The notes below the pieces were generated by a model that made no database searches, was not told the DNA's origin, and saw only the letters and a program-made list of their open reading frames with translations. DNA of 64,000 nt, from NCBI RefSeq assembly GCF_030825785.1, contig NZ_JAPJPG010000002.1, forward strand, positions 4,021 through 68,020, read 5' to 3'. How positions within the stretch are numbered: position 1 is the first letter of the stretch; every line of letters starts with the position of its first letter. This document shows positions 48,824-58,223 of the stretch, piece by piece. The stretch is from Anaerococcus sp. (GTDB taxonomy: Bacteria > Bacillota > Clostridia > Tissierellales > Peptoniphilaceae). A program made the position numbers and the translations under genes.

Positions 48824-49663
48824 ATGACTTACGCAATAATAATCAAAGAAAGGTCAGGAGATTTCACACCTTCTGACAAAAAAATCGCTAGATATATTCT
48901 GGATAAACCCGGTGAGGTAATAAAAATAAACTCTCAAAATCTTGCGGATTTAACTGGAACGTCACAATCAGCCATAATAAGATTTGTTCAAAAAATTGGA
49001 TATAAGGGATACACCTCCCTCAAGCTTGATATAGCAAAAAGCTTAGAAAATGATGAAATAAACCTTAAGTCAGAAGTGATTTCGGCGAATGATGAGGTAG
49101 GAGATATAATAGAAAAAAGCAAAAACAATGTAATATCATCAATAGAAAAAACTTACGCTCTAATAAATGAAGAGCTAATTACGAAGGCAATTGATAGTAT
49201 TATAAGTGCTAACTTCGTCTACTTAACTGGAATTGGATCATCAGGACTAGTGTGCGAGGATTTTGTCTATAAACTTCAAAGATCAGGAAAGAAAGCCTTC
49301 TATGAGACAGATGCACATACAAATTTAAGTTTACTGACGAATATCAAGGAAGACGACCTATTAATTTGTATTAGTTATACTTCCCTTTCGAAAGAAGTAT
49401 TGATAGCTGCAGAATATGCTAAAAGAATAGGTGCAAAGATAATTAGCATTACGAAAGCTGGTCGAGGAAAACTCGCTAATATGTCAGACATCTTAATACC
49501 TCTCCCTGAAATTGAAAAAAAGATGAGATACGGTGCAATTTCATCAAGATTTGCTTCACAAATAATAACAGATATCTTATTCTATGGCTATATATCAAAA
49601 AATATGGACGAAGTAGTTAGAAATCTTAAAATTTCTAAACAGTTGACTGATAAATTAAAATAG
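48824..49663 (+). CDS. murR: MurR/RpiR-family transcriptional regulator
   Basis: A 279-residue regulator with an N-terminal HTH_6 domain (about 1-78, DLTGTSQSAIIRFVQKIGYKGY) and a C-terminal SIS sugar-phosphate-sensing domain (about 125-260, YLTGIGSSGLVCEDFVYKL). In MurR proteins the effector is MurNAc-6-phosphate, the substrate of MurQ, which is encoded four genes on. Here it leads the operon. The ribosome binding site AAGGAG is clear. Naming rests on operon content, since the family also contains ribose and glucosamine regulators. Confidence 0.85.
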   Translation: MTYAIIIKERSGDFTPSDKKIARYILDKPGEVIKINSQNLADLTGTSQSAIIRFVQKIGYKGYTSLKLDIAKSLENDEINLKSEVISANDEVGDIIEKSKNNVISSIEKTYALINEELITKAIDSIISANFVYLTGIGSSGLVCEDFVYKLQRSGKKAFYETDAHTNLSLLTNIKEDDLLICISYTSLSKEVLIAAEYAKRIGAKIISITKAGRGKLANMSDILIPLPEIEKKMRYGAISSRFASQIITDILFYGYISKNMDEVVRNLKISKQLTDKLK

Positions 49664-49672
49664 GAGTTTTTC

Positions 49673-51625
49673 ATGAACAAAAGAATATTTCTTATAGCTG
49701 TCTTTACTTTCTTAATCCCTTTTACTTCAAATGCTGATAATAAGGAAGATAGCAATGATATAGTTGAATATGATTATAGTTTTCCTACAAGTATTGATGA
49801 ATTTGATGATTCTATTTTGACCAATTCATCTCAAAAGTTCTATTACGATGATGACCTTGAGGATCAAATCAATGTTAGTAACTATGATAATGCAGATGTT
49901 TTTGTAAATGGTAAAGCTGCAAAATCTAATGATGAGGCTAAAGAGCTTATTCAAGAAGGAAAAAATTCTGTAGACATTTTAAATGTAAAAGAAAAAGTCG
50001 ACGTAACGATTAAATCTGGAAAGGAAGAAAAAGGCTTTAGTAAGATAGATAATGAATTGGATGAAAAAGTTACTGATCTGATGGAGACACTACTTGATGA
50101 AGAAGTAAAGGAAAATTTTTCAGGAGGTCAGATTAGCGTAATTAGAGATAATGAAGAAATATATGATTATAATTTTGGATATGTAAATAATTTTTATAAA
50201 AATGGAGAAGCCATACCATTGGATGAAAGAGTTGAAGTTGATGAGAATACTTTATTTGATCTTGCAAGTAACACTAAGATGTATGCCACAAATTATAGCT
50301 TACAAAAGTTAGTTTATGAAGGAAAAATCAACATTGATGATAAAGTATCTAAGTATTTTCCAGAATTTAAGGATGACGAAAAAAGTCCCATAAAGGGTAA
50401 AAATGAAATGACCATTAGGGATATACTCAGACATCAAGCTGGTTTTCCTGCAGATCCTCAATACCATAATAACAATTATGACAAGGATGATGGTAATATC
50501 AATGGGGTCAACGATTTATTCTCCCAAGACAGGGAAAAAACATTGGATATGGTAATGAGAACACCATTATCATATGAGCCAGGTTCAAAGTCAGTGTATT
50601 CGGATGTAGATTATATGCTCCTTGGATTTATAGTAGAAAAAGTCACAGGGCAAAGATTAGATAATTATTTTAATGAAAATTTTGCTAAGCCATTAAATCT
50701 CAGATATACTCTATTTAATCCTTTAGAAAATGGATTTAATAAAAATCAGATAGCTGCAACTGAATTAAACGGAAATACAAGAGATGGAGCAGTTGATTTC
50801 TTAAATATTAGAAAGGACACCATCCAGGGTGAGGTTCATGATGAGAAAGCTTATTATTCTATGGGTGGAGTAAGCGGTCATGCAGGATTGTTTTCTAATT
50901 CTCGAGAATTAGCAAAACTTGCAAATATTATGCTAAATGAAGGTTGGTATAAAAATATTAGATTTTGGGATAAGAAAACTCAAGATGAATTCACTAAGGC
51001 AAGTGAAGTTAACCCATCTTACGGTTTAGGTTGGAGGAGGATGGCTGATGGCAAATATGCTTGGGCTTTTTCTAACCTAGCAAGTTCGAATACAATTGGA
51101 CATACTGGCTGGACAGGTACTCTTACAGTTATAGATCCTTTGGAGAGAATGACCTTCGTTTTATTAACAAATAAAAAGAATGGTTATGTGTTAGATAATA
51201 AAGAAAATCCTAATTATTTCTATACCGATGCTTCTATGAGTGGAGGTTATGGTGCAGTTAGCACTCTAATTTATAAATCTCTCCAAGATAATTCAAAAGA
51301 GCTAGTTATGGCTCTAGCAAATGAATTACAGATTGGACAAGAAAGAATGCTAAAAGATAGGGAAGGTTATCTTGAGGAGGCTGAACTAAATGATTATCAA
51401 GCTATAAAAAATACAAATCAAATAATTAAAGACAAATACCAAATTGCAAGCGAAGATGGTAAGAGTGTTGATGATAATAAAGCTGATTATGATATTTTAG
51501 AAAATACTTACAATGAATCAAAGTTTGCCGAAAAATCCAATCCTAAAACAGGAATTAATGGCTTAATACCATTAGTTGGACTCGCAATTTCTTCAGCTTT
51601 TGCCTATAGGAAAATAAAGAGATAA
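49673..51625 (+). CDS. Surface-anchored PBP4B-like serine hydrolase (beta-lactamase fold)
   Basis: A 650-residue exported protein: signal peptide (1-21), a roughly 110-residue N-terminal region, then a class C beta-lactamase-like catalytic domain with SNTK (Ser199-Lys202), Tyr-Ser-Asp (309-311) and HTG (477-479). It ends in NPKTG (623-627), a hydrophobic helix and RKIKR, a sortase-type signal. Equivalent serine hydrolases accompany murQ/murP in other bacteria, for example E. coli yfeW (PBP4B) and the B. subtilis ybbE gene in its MurNAc cluster. It probably trims peptides from muropeptides at the wall so that the sugar can be taken up. Carboxypeptidase against amidase activity cannot be told from sequence. 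Confidence 0.85.
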   Translation: MNKRIFLIAVFTFLIPFTSNADNKEDSNDIVEYDYSFPTSIDEFDDSILTNSSQKFYYDDDLEDQINVSNYDNADVFVNGKAAKSNDEAKELIQEGKNSVDILNVKEKVDVTIKSGKEEKGFSKIDNELDEKVTDLMETLLDEEVKENFSGGQISVIRDNEEIYDYNFGYVNNFYKNGEAIPLDERVEVDENTLFDLASNTKMYATNYSLQKLVYEGKINIDDKVSKYFPEFKDDEKSPIKGKNEMTIRDILRHQAGFPADPQYHNNNYDKDDGNINGVNDLFSQDREKTLDMVMRTPLSYEPGSKSVYSDVDYMLLGFIVEKVTGQRLDNYFNENFAKPLNLRYTLFNPLENGFNKNQIAATELNGNTRDGAVDFLNIRKDTIQGEVHDEKAYYSMGGVSGHAGLFSNSRELAKLANIMLNEGWYKNIRFWDKKTQDEFTKASEVNPSYGLGWRRMADGKYAWAFSNLASSNTIGHTGWTGTLTVIDPLERMTFVLLTNKKNGYVLDNKENPNYFYTDASMSGGYGAVSTLIYKSLQDNSKELVMALANELQIGQERMLKDREGYLEEAELNDYQAIKNTNQIIKDKYQIASEDGKSVDDNKADYDILENTYNESKFAEKSNPKTGINGLIPLVGLAISSAFAYRKIKR

Positions 51626-51627
51626 TT

Positions 51628-52617
51628 ATGCTTGGTTTTTCTTTATATTTTGATAGGGACTTTGATTTAGAAAATGAAATAAGTAAGTATGAGGGCTTTG
51701 ATATTTTATTTACTTCGATTCATTATCCAGATGAAGATAATACTTTCGAAAAGTTCTTGGACCTTTGCGATAAATCCATTGACAAAGACTTTAGGATTTG
51801 CGTCGATCTAAATAAGAATGTCCTTAGTAGGAATTCAAAACTTATGGATATGGACCTTATACTAAGGCTTGATTATGGTTTTACCACCAAAGAGATAGCT
51901 GAACTAAGTAAGAACAATAGAATTTCAATAAATGCTTCTACAATTGATAGGGAATATTTAGATGAAATTTTAGCTTTCGGAGCGAATACGGATAATATCC
52001 TAGCCATTCACAACTACTATCCTCTTGAATTTACAGGTCTGGGAGGAGATTATCTTAAGAAGAGAAATAATCTATTTAAATCACTAGGAATAGAGGCTAT
52101 AGCCTTTGTACCTGGTAGTGAGAACTTGCGTGGTCCAATTTATAGGAGCCTACCAACCCTTGAAAGTCAGAGACTTAAATGTCCTTACCTAAGTTTTGTA
52201 GAACTTAATAGAAAATACGGGATGGATTCTATAATAATAGCCGAAGGAGTTGATGATAGAAATATTTCCTACATTAGAGATTTTCACAAAGATAAAAAGA
52301 TAAGTCTTAAAGTTAAGATGAATGATGAATTTAACTATATAAAAGGCTTTAAACAAAGGATGGATCTTAGCGAATATATCCTAAGAAATGAGAGAGAGTA
52401 TAGGAAGGTGGAAGCGGCTTCTTCCTTCTATGCTAAAAGAGGAGATATACTAATCCTAAACGAGAAGGCCGGAAGATACAGCGGAGAGATTGAAATTTGC
52501 AAGAGAGATTTAGGTCCTGTAGAAGAGAGAAATCTTATCGGCGAAGTGGATGCTAAACACATTGAATTAATTGATTATATAAAAGGAGGTGATGAGATTG
52601 TCTTTAACAGAAGATAG
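51628..52617 (+). CDS. mupG: MupG, 6-phospho-N-acetylmuramidase (DUF871)
   Basis: A 329-residue DUF871 protein with an N-terminal TIM barrel (LGFSLYFDRD start; NYYPLEFTGLGGDYL in the middle) and a small C-terminal beta domain (KRGDILILNEKAGRYSGEIE). S. aureus MupG splits MurNAc-6-phosphate glycosides such as MurNAc-6P-GlcNAc inside the cell. Placement between the surface hydrolase and murQ, as in the staphylococcal mupG-murQ-murP-murR cluster, makes this the true MupG; the 10-kb copy is a paralogue. It is about 60 residues shorter than that paralogue. Its end overlaps the murQ start. Confidence 0.88.
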   Translation: MLGFSLYFDRDFDLENEISKYEGFDILFTSIHYPDEDNTFEKFLDLCDKSIDKDFRICVDLNKNVLSRNSKLMDMDLILRLDYGFTTKEIAELSKNNRISINASTIDREYLDEILAFGANTDNILAIHNYYPLEFTGLGGDYLKKRNNLFKSLGIEAIAFVPGSENLRGPIYRSLPTLESQRLKCPYLSFVELNRKYGMDSIIIAEGVDDRNISYIRDFHKDKKISLKVKMNDEFNYIKGFKQRMDLSEYILRNEREYRKVEAASSFYAKRGDILILNEKAGRYSGEIEICKRDLGPVEERNLIGEVDAKHIELIDYIKGGDEIVFNRR

Positions 52618-53473
52618 AAATCCCCAAAGCGCAAACTTAGACCTGAAAAGTGTTAGAGAGATATTGGAGATTATTAATAAAGAAGATAGGACGATTGCAG
52701 GAAGTGTTGGGCAATCCTTGGAGGATATTGAAAAGCTTACAGAAGAAGTAGTAAAGACTTTAAGAAATGGTGGTAGACTATTTTATCTAGGAGCAGGAAC
52801 TAGCGGAAGGCTTGGAGTTCTCGATGCATCTGAGACTGTCCCAACCTTTTCTGTAGATCCAAAGCTTGTAACAGGTCTTATTGCAGGAGGAGACTATGCC
52901 CTCCGTCATCCTATAGAAAACGCTGAGGATAGCTTAAATTCAGGAGAAGAAGATTTGATTAAGGAAAATCTTACGTCCAAGGACTTTGTTATAGGAATTG
53001 CCGCTAGCGGTAGAACCCCTTACTGTATAGGAGCTGTTGAGTATGCCCAAAAAATCGGTGCCAAGACTGGATCTATCGCTTGTAACAAAAATGCCCTCAT
53101 TTCTAATCACGTGGATTATCCAATAGAAATAGAAACTGGAGCGGAAGTTCTTACAGGTTCGACTAGGATGAAGGCAGGAACTGCAACTAAAATGGTTCTC
53201 AATATGATATCGACTACAGCCATGGTTAAGATTGGCAAGGTCTATGATAATCTTATGGTTGACTTAAGGCCGACTAATGAGAAGCTTATAGATAGGGCGA
53301 GAAAGATTATAGTTGAAGTAACAGGAATTTCCTACGAAAGGGCAGGAGAAATATTAGAAGAAGCTAATAGAGAAGTAAAACCTGCAATAATAATGGCAAA
53401 CAAGAACATAAGTTATGAGAAAGCCCTAGAGATATTAAAAATGAATCAAGGCTTTATAAGAGAGGATTTGTGA
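52598..53473 (+). CDS. murQ: N-acetylmuramic acid 6-phosphate etherase
   Basis: A 291-residue SIS-domain etherase that removes D-lactate from MurNAc-6-phosphate, giving GlcNAc-6-phosphate. Signatures: GGRLFYLGAGTSGRLGVLDA, the catalytic-Glu region ASETVPTF, and TGSTRMKAGTATK. The start is placed at TTG 52598, because AAAGGAGGT (52583-52590) is 8 bases away; GTG 52589 and ATG 52592 fall inside or against that site. The gene overlaps mupG by 20 bp. GlcNAc-6-phosphate would feed amino-sugar metabolism encoded elsewhere (nagA/nagB are not in the window). Confidence 0.95.
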   Translation: MSLTEDRNPQSANLDLKSVREILEIINKEDRTIAGSVGQSLEDIEKLTEEVVKTLRNGGRLFYLGAGTSGRLGVLDASETVPTFSVDPKLVTGLIAGGDYALRHPIENAEDSLNSGEEDLIKENLTSKDFVIGIAASGRTPYCIGAVEYAQKIGAKTGSIACNKNALISNHVDYPIEIETGAEVLTGSTRMKAGTATKMVLNMISTTAMVKIGKVYDNLMVDLRPTNEKLIDRARKIIVEVTGISYERAGEILEEANREVKPAIIMANKNISYEKALEILKMNQGFIREDL

Positions 53474-53474
53474 T

Positions 53475-54914
53475 ATGACAAACAATGAATTAGCCAAATT
53501 ATTGATAGAAGATTTTGGTGGATCAGGAAACTTAAGAGAAGTCATCAATTGTATGACTAGAGTTAGGGTAAAAGTAAATAACCCCGACCTAATTTCTTAT
53601 GAAAAAATCAAATCAAGAGAGGGAGTTCTTGGCCTTGTAGAAGGAGAGCAAGTCCAAGTGATCCTAGGACCAGGCAAGAGCGAGAAGGTAGCACGAGCTA
53701 TGGCAAGTCTATCAGATAGTCACTTTAGCGAGGAAACTGATAAGGAGAAACTTCAAAGGCAAACTCAAGAAAATAAAGAAAGCTATAAAGCTAAGCAAAA
53801 ACAAAGCGGATTCAAGAATTTTACATCAAGTATTGCTTCAGTCTTTGTTCCACTAATTCCGGCCTTCGTTGGGGCAGGACTTATAGGTGGTGTCGCCTCA
53901 GTCTTACAAAATATGGTAACAGCAGGTAGTTTAAATCAAGAATCTGTGGCAACTTTAATTCAAGTTCTAAATATTATGAAAAACGGCCTTTACGCTTACC
54001 TAAATATCTTTATAGGTATCAATGCGGCGAGAGTCTTTAAGGCAAATCAAGGTTTAGGTGGAGTAGTTGGAGGAATGGTCTATCTTACTGGAATGAATCC
54101 AGATATGCCAATAAATAATATTTTCCTAGGAACACCACTTGCTGCAGGTCAAGGAGGAGTAATTGGTGTATTAGTTTCAGTATGGATTTTATCCAAGATT
54201 GAAAATGCCCTCAATAAGGCTGTGCCAGATTCTTTGGATATTATAATTGTTCCAGCGATCTCACTAATCATTGTAGGATTACTTCATATGTTTATCATTA
54301 TGCCACTAGCAGGACTTATCTCTAATGGGCTAATTGGATTTATCGATGGAGTTATCAATATAGGTGGACCAATATCTGGATTTATCCTAGGGGCCTTATT
54401 CCTTCCAATGGTAATGCTAGGCCTTCATCAAATACTAACACCAATCCATGTGGCTATGATTGAGTCACAAGGAGCAACCTATCTTCTTCCAATTCTTGCT
54501 ATGGCAGGGGCTGGTCAAGTTGGAGCAGCTCTTGCGATTTTGGTAAAGTGTAAGAATAATAAGCAAATTCAAACCATAGCCAAGGGTGGACTTCCAGTTG
54601 GAATTCTTGGAATTGGAGAACCATTAATCTACGCCCTAACCCTACCAATGGGTAAGGCCTTCATCACAGCTTGTATTGGTGGTGGAGTTGGCGGTGCTGT
54701 AATTGGTCTAATAGGATCTATCGGAGCTACAGCCATAGGACCTTCAGGAATTGCCCTAATTCCGCTTATTTACAACAATAGATGGCTAGGATATCTTGCT
54801 GGACTTATTGCAGGATATGTGGGAGGTTTTGTAGCGACTTACTTCTTTGGTATTGATGAAAAATATATAAACGGAGCAAGTCTCGATAATTCTAACAAGT
54901 TTGAATTTAAATAA
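53475..54914 (+). CDS. murP: PTS EIIBC permease, MurP-type (N-acetylmuramate or MurNAc-GlcNAc)
   Basis: A 479-residue EIIBC of the glucose/sucrose superfamily: an EIIB domain (1-85) with phosphocysteine Cys26 in VINCMTRVRV, a linker, and a membrane EIIC domain with about ten hydrophobic segments and GLPVGILGIGEPLIYALT. No EIIA domain is attached, as in MurP, which borrows EIIA-Glc. The start lies one base after murQ. It imports and phosphorylates MurNAc or MurNAc-GlcNAc. Identity rests on operon context; the fold alone would also allow sucrose or trehalose. Confidence 0.88.
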   Translation: MTNNELAKLLIEDFGGSGNLREVINCMTRVRVKVNNPDLISYEKIKSREGVLGLVEGEQVQVILGPGKSEKVARAMASLSDSHFSEETDKEKLQRQTQENKESYKAKQKQSGFKNFTSSIASVFVPLIPAFVGAGLIGGVASVLQNMVTAGSLNQESVATLIQVLNIMKNGLYAYLNIFIGINAARVFKANQGLGGVVGGMVYLTGMNPDMPINNIFLGTPLAAGQGGVIGVLVSVWILSKIENALNKAVPDSLDIIIVPAISLIIVGLLHMFIIMPLAGLISNGLIGFIDGVINIGGPISGFILGALFLPMVMLGLHQILTPIHVAMIESQGATYLLPILAMAGAGQVGAALAILVKCKNNKQIQTIAKGGLPVGILGIGEPLIYALTLPMGKAFITACIGGGVGGAVIGLIGSIGATAIGPSGIALIPLIYNNRWLGYLAGLIAGYVGGFVATYFFGIDEKYINGASLDNSNKFEFK

Positions 54915-54925
54915 GAAGTTTACTA

Positions 54926-54958
54926 AACCACGGAGGGCTTTCCTTGCCGTGGTTTTTT
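54926..54958 (+). terminator. Terminator of the MurNAc operon
   Basis: AACCACGG (54926-54933) pairs perfectly with CCGTGGTT (54947-54954), then six T. Confidence 0.9.
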
Positions 54959-55039
54959 ACTGGATAAGTGTAGGCTCTTCATATTGATAATTAACTATTA
55001 AAAGATATAGTTATTATAACAAGCTTAAGGTAGGAAGAG

Positions 55040-56131
55040 ATGGCAAATACAAGTAACTTTACTGAAGATAAAAATTTTTTCATATTGAATTCTATGGATG
55101 ATTGGGTTAGGATTGTCGATACAAACGGCGAGACTATCTTTATTAATGATGTCTTTAAAGAAGCTTGTGATATGTCATCTGAGCTAAAAAACTATGTAGA
55201 TGAGTCTACTTCTTTTCTTCTAGGAGATAGGAATGAAGCTGTAAGAAACACTACCATGATCGAAGAAAAGCTTATAGATGAGAGATACTTCTCCATCAAG
55301 TCTTCCCCAATCTACAATGGAGATGAGTTTTTGGGGATTGTGGAAGTATATAGAGACATCACCCGTGAAAGCCTTATGAAAATTGAGCTTTTTAATAATA
55401 ATAGAAACATGCTTGATGATGTAAGATTTGTAAAGAAGATTCAATCGAACATCCTTCCTAAGGATAAGACTTATGGCAAGCTTAATTTAAAGAGTAAGTA
55501 TATACCAAGTGATGAGCTTTCTGGAGATTTCTTTGACCTGATCAAGATCAAGGAAGGAAAGTATGCTCTATATATAGCAGATATTATGGGACATGGTGTC
55601 AAGGCTTCGATAATGACTATGTTTATCAAGGTCACTATGAATGCAATACTTGACAAGCACCCTGACTATTCCTCATCAGAGATTTTATTTAAATTAAGGG
55701 AGAAGTTCGCAAAACTAGGCATGGAGTCAAGTCAATATTTTACAGCTTGGCTTGGAATATTTGATGTGAGAAAAGATTCCCTAACATTTTCCAATGCTGG
55801 TCACAACTGTCCTCCCCTTTGGTATTCCAAAAGGAATGAAGAGGTAACTTATCTCTTGGCAAGCGGTAGGATGATATCAAATATTATCGAGCCAGACAAT
55901 TATGATGAAAAGACTGTAGAATTAGAAAATGGAGATAGGCTCCTTCTCTTTTCCGACGGGGCCATAGAGACGAAGGATGAGAAAAGATGTGAGTATGGAC
56001 TTGAGAGACTAAGAGAAAACTTCGCAACCTACCACGACCTAGAAGAAAGCTACAGGGATATCAAAAACTTTACCTGGGGTAAGCAGGAAGATGACCTAAG
56101 TCTTGTCCAAATCGAATATAAGGAGAAATAA
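55040..56131 (+). CDS. PAS domain-PP2C (SpoIIE/RsbU-type) serine phosphatase
   Basis: A 363-residue cytosolic sensor phosphatase. A PAS domain occupies about 15-115 ([25 protein letters not shown] at its end) and a PPM/SpoIIE catalytic domain about 150-360, with the metal-site motifs [31 protein letters not shown] and [10 protein letters not shown] intact. Such proteins dephosphorylate anti-anti-sigma factors in partner-switch pathways, but no RsbV/W homologue is in the window. Last base of the stop is the first base of deoC, so the two are coupled. The PAS ligand is unknown. Confidence 0.87.
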   Translation: MANTSNFTEDKNFFILNSMDDWVRIVDTNGETIFINDVFKEACDMSSELKNYVDESTSFLLGDRNEAVRNTTMIEEKLIDERYFSIKSSPIYNGDEFLGIVEVYRDITRESLMKIELFNNNRNMLDDVRFVKKIQSNILPKDKTYGKLNLKSKYIPSDELSGDFFDLIKIKEGKYALYIADIMGHGVKASIMTMFIKVTMNAILDKHPDYSSSEILFKLREKFAKLGMESSQYFTAWLGIFDVRKDSLTFSNAGHNCPPLWYSKRNEEVTYLLASGRMISNIIEPDNYDEKTVELENGDRLLLFSDGAIETKDEKRCEYGLERLRENFATYHDLEESYRDIKNFTWGKQEDDLSLVQIEYKEK

Positions 56132-56769
56132 TGAAAAAACTAAATTCATATATAGACCACACTAATTTAAAGCCAGAGGCACAAATTGACGAGATAAAGA
56201 CCCTTGTCGATGAAGCTGTTGCAAATGATTTCTATAGCGTATGTGTAAATTCTACTTACGTAAAAGACATCAAAGCTTACAACGAAGACGTACGAATAGC
56301 TGCAGTAGTTGGCTTTCCACTAGGAGCTATGGTTACAAGGGCCAAGACCTATGAGGCAAAATGCGCCGTAGAAGATGGAGCAAGCGAGATCGACATGGTT
56401 ATTCCAATCGGAAGACTCAAGGATAAGGATTACGCCTATGTCCTAGAAGATATAAGAGCTTGCAAAGAAGCTATAGGGGGAAAGATACTTAAGGTAATTA
56501 TTGAAACTTGCCTATTAACTGACGAAGAAAAAGTTAAGGCCTGTGAGCTAGCTAAAGAAGCTGGAGCAGATTTTGTAAAGACTTCTACAGGTTTTTCTAC
56601 TGGAGGAGCCTTAGCCTCTGACGTAAGTCTTATGAAAAAAACAGTTGGAGATAGGTTAGAAGTTAAGGCAAGCGGCGGCATCCATACTAAAAAAGAAGCG
56701 ATGGAGATGATCGAAGCTGGCGCTAGTAGGATTGGTGCGAGCAAGTCAATAGATATTTGTAAGGAGTAA
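56131..56769 (+). CDS. deoC: Deoxyribose-phosphate aldolase
   Basis: A 212-residue class I aldolase splitting 2-deoxyribose-5-phosphate to acetaldehyde and glyceraldehyde-3-phosphate. The catalytic set is present: Asp88 (SEIDMV), the Schiff-base Lys150 (DFVKTSTGF) and Lys179 (VKASGG). [11 protein letters not shown] begins the protein. It overlaps the PP2C phosphatase by one base and the amylase starts 2 bp later. No other deo gene is nearby, an unusual setting. Confidence 0.95.
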   Translation: MKKLNSYIDHTNLKPEAQIDEIKTLVDEAVANDFYSVCVNSTYVKDIKAYNEDVRIAAVVGFPLGAMVTRAKTYEAKCAVEDGASEIDMVIPIGRLKDKDYAYVLEDIRACKEAIGGKILKVIIETCLLTDEEKVKACELAKEAGADFVKTSTGFSTGGALASDVSLMKKTVGDRLEVKASGGIHTKKEAMEMIEAGASRIGASKSIDICKE

Positions 56770-56771
56770 GT

Positions 56772-58223
56772 ATGGCCAATGAAGTCATGATGCAGTCTTT
56801 CGAATGGGATACGGACGGATCGGGAGACTTTTATAAAAAACTAAAAAAAGATGCCAAAACATTGAAGGAAAATGGTATAGATGGCTTGTGGCTTCCACCA
56901 ATGACTAAGGGTGGAAGTGATATGGATGTAGGCTACGGGGTCTATGACCTTTGGGATCTAGGTGAGTTTGACCAAAAGGGAACTATTAGGACCAAATACG
57001 GAACAAAGGAAGAGCTTCTAGATGCTATCGATTCCTTAAAGAAAGCTGGAATCAAATGCTATGCTGATGTCGTCCTAAACCATAAGGGAAATGCTGACTT
57101 TAAAGAAGAATTTAAGGCAGTTATGGTCGATCAAAACAATAGAGAGCAAGACGTATCAGGAGAGATGGACATAGAAGCCTGGACCGGTTTTGACTTTAAG
57201 GGAAGGGCTGGTAAGTATTCTGATATGGTTTGGCATTATTATCATTTCTCAGGTGTGGACTATGACGTAAAAAGTGATACTTCGGCTATATTTAGAATCC
57301 TAGGAGATGGAAAATATTGGGACGAAGATGTATCAGGAGAGAAGGGCAACTTCGATTATCTTATGAATTGTGATATCGACCACGACCACCCAGAAGTAAG
57401 GGAAGAGATTTTCAAATGGGTCGACTGGTTCATCGACGAGACCAAGGTCGATGGCTTCAGATACGACGCCCTAAAGCATATCTCGTCTAACTTCATCCAC
57501 GACCTATCAGACCATATAATAAATGAAAAGGGCGAGGAGAACTTCTATCTCTTTGGAGAATTCTGGCAACATAACAAGGAAGAAATCGCCAAATACCTCG
57601 AAACTACAGACTATAACATAGACTTATTCGATGTTCCCCTACATTTTCATATGCAAGAGGCAAGCAAGTCCATGGGTAACTACGACATGAGAAAAATCTT
57701 CGATAATACAATCGTGGCAGACTTCCCTGCCCAAGCGGTGACCTTTGTAGATAACCACGACAGCCAACCAGGCCAGTCGCTTGATTCTTGGGTTGAAGAT
57801 TGGTTTAAGGAGATTGCCTATGCCATGATCCTATTCAGAAAAGACGGCTATCCATGTATCTTCGCAGGAGACTATTATGGACTAATAGGAGAGGTAAAGA
57901 CCGAGGCCAAATACGATCTAATAAATAATATGCTCAAGGTCAGGAAAAATTATAACTACGGCGAGGAAGACAATTACTTCGACGACCCTTCAGTAATAGG
58001 CTGGGTCAGAAGAGGAGATGAAGACCATAAGCCACTTGCTGTTCTAATTTCGATCAAAGACATGGCTGAAAAGCAAATGTTTGTGGGAGAGAGCGAGGCG
58101 GGAGCGACTTATGTGGACCTTTCTGGCAAAAACGAGGATATCACAATTGATGAAAATGGAAATGGAGTATTCACTGTAGGTCCTGGGGCTGTAACCTACT
58201 GGGCCAACAAGGAAAGCTTATGA
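56772..58223 (+). CDS. Cytoplasmic alpha-amylase, GH13_5 type
   Basis: A 483-residue alpha-amylase without signal peptide, so intracellular maltodextrin or glycogen degradation. The catalytic residues are Asp232 (GFRYDALKH), Glu263 (FGEFW) and Asp330 (VDNHD), with YADVVLNHK as region I. N-terminal MQSFEWD and the overall length match the cytoplasmic AmyA group. It is coupled to deoC upstream and overlaps the RNase H gene by 4 bp (ATGA). Confidence 0.93.
   Translation: MANEVMMQSFEWDTDGSGDFYKKLKKDAKTLKENGIDGLWLPPMTKGGSDMDVGYGVYDLWDLGEFDQKGTIRTKYGTKEELLDAIDSLKKAGIKCYADVVLNHKGNADFKEEFKAVMVDQNNREQDVSGEMDIEAWTGFDFKGRAGKYSDMVWHYYHFSGVDYDVKSDTSAIFRILGDGKYWDEDVSGEKGNFDYLMNCDIDHDHPEVREEIFKWVDWFIDETKVDGFRYDALKHISSNFIHDLSDHIINEKGEENFYLFGEFWQHNKEEIAKYLETTDYNIDLFDVPLHFHMQEASKSMGNYDMRKIFDNTIVADFPAQAVTFVDNHDSQPGQSLDSWVEDWFKEIAYAMILFRKDGYPCIFAGDYYGLIGEVKTEAKYDLINNMLKVRKNYNYGEEDNYFDDPSVIGWVRRGDEDHKPLAVLISIKDMAEKQMFVGESEAGATYVDLSGKNEDITIDENGNGVFTVGPGAVTYWANKESL

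Noticed and set aside
52589..52597. GTG 52589 or ATG 52592 as murQ start
   Set aside because: Both overlap or touch the AAAGGAGGT ribosome binding site; TTG 52598 has the right spacing.
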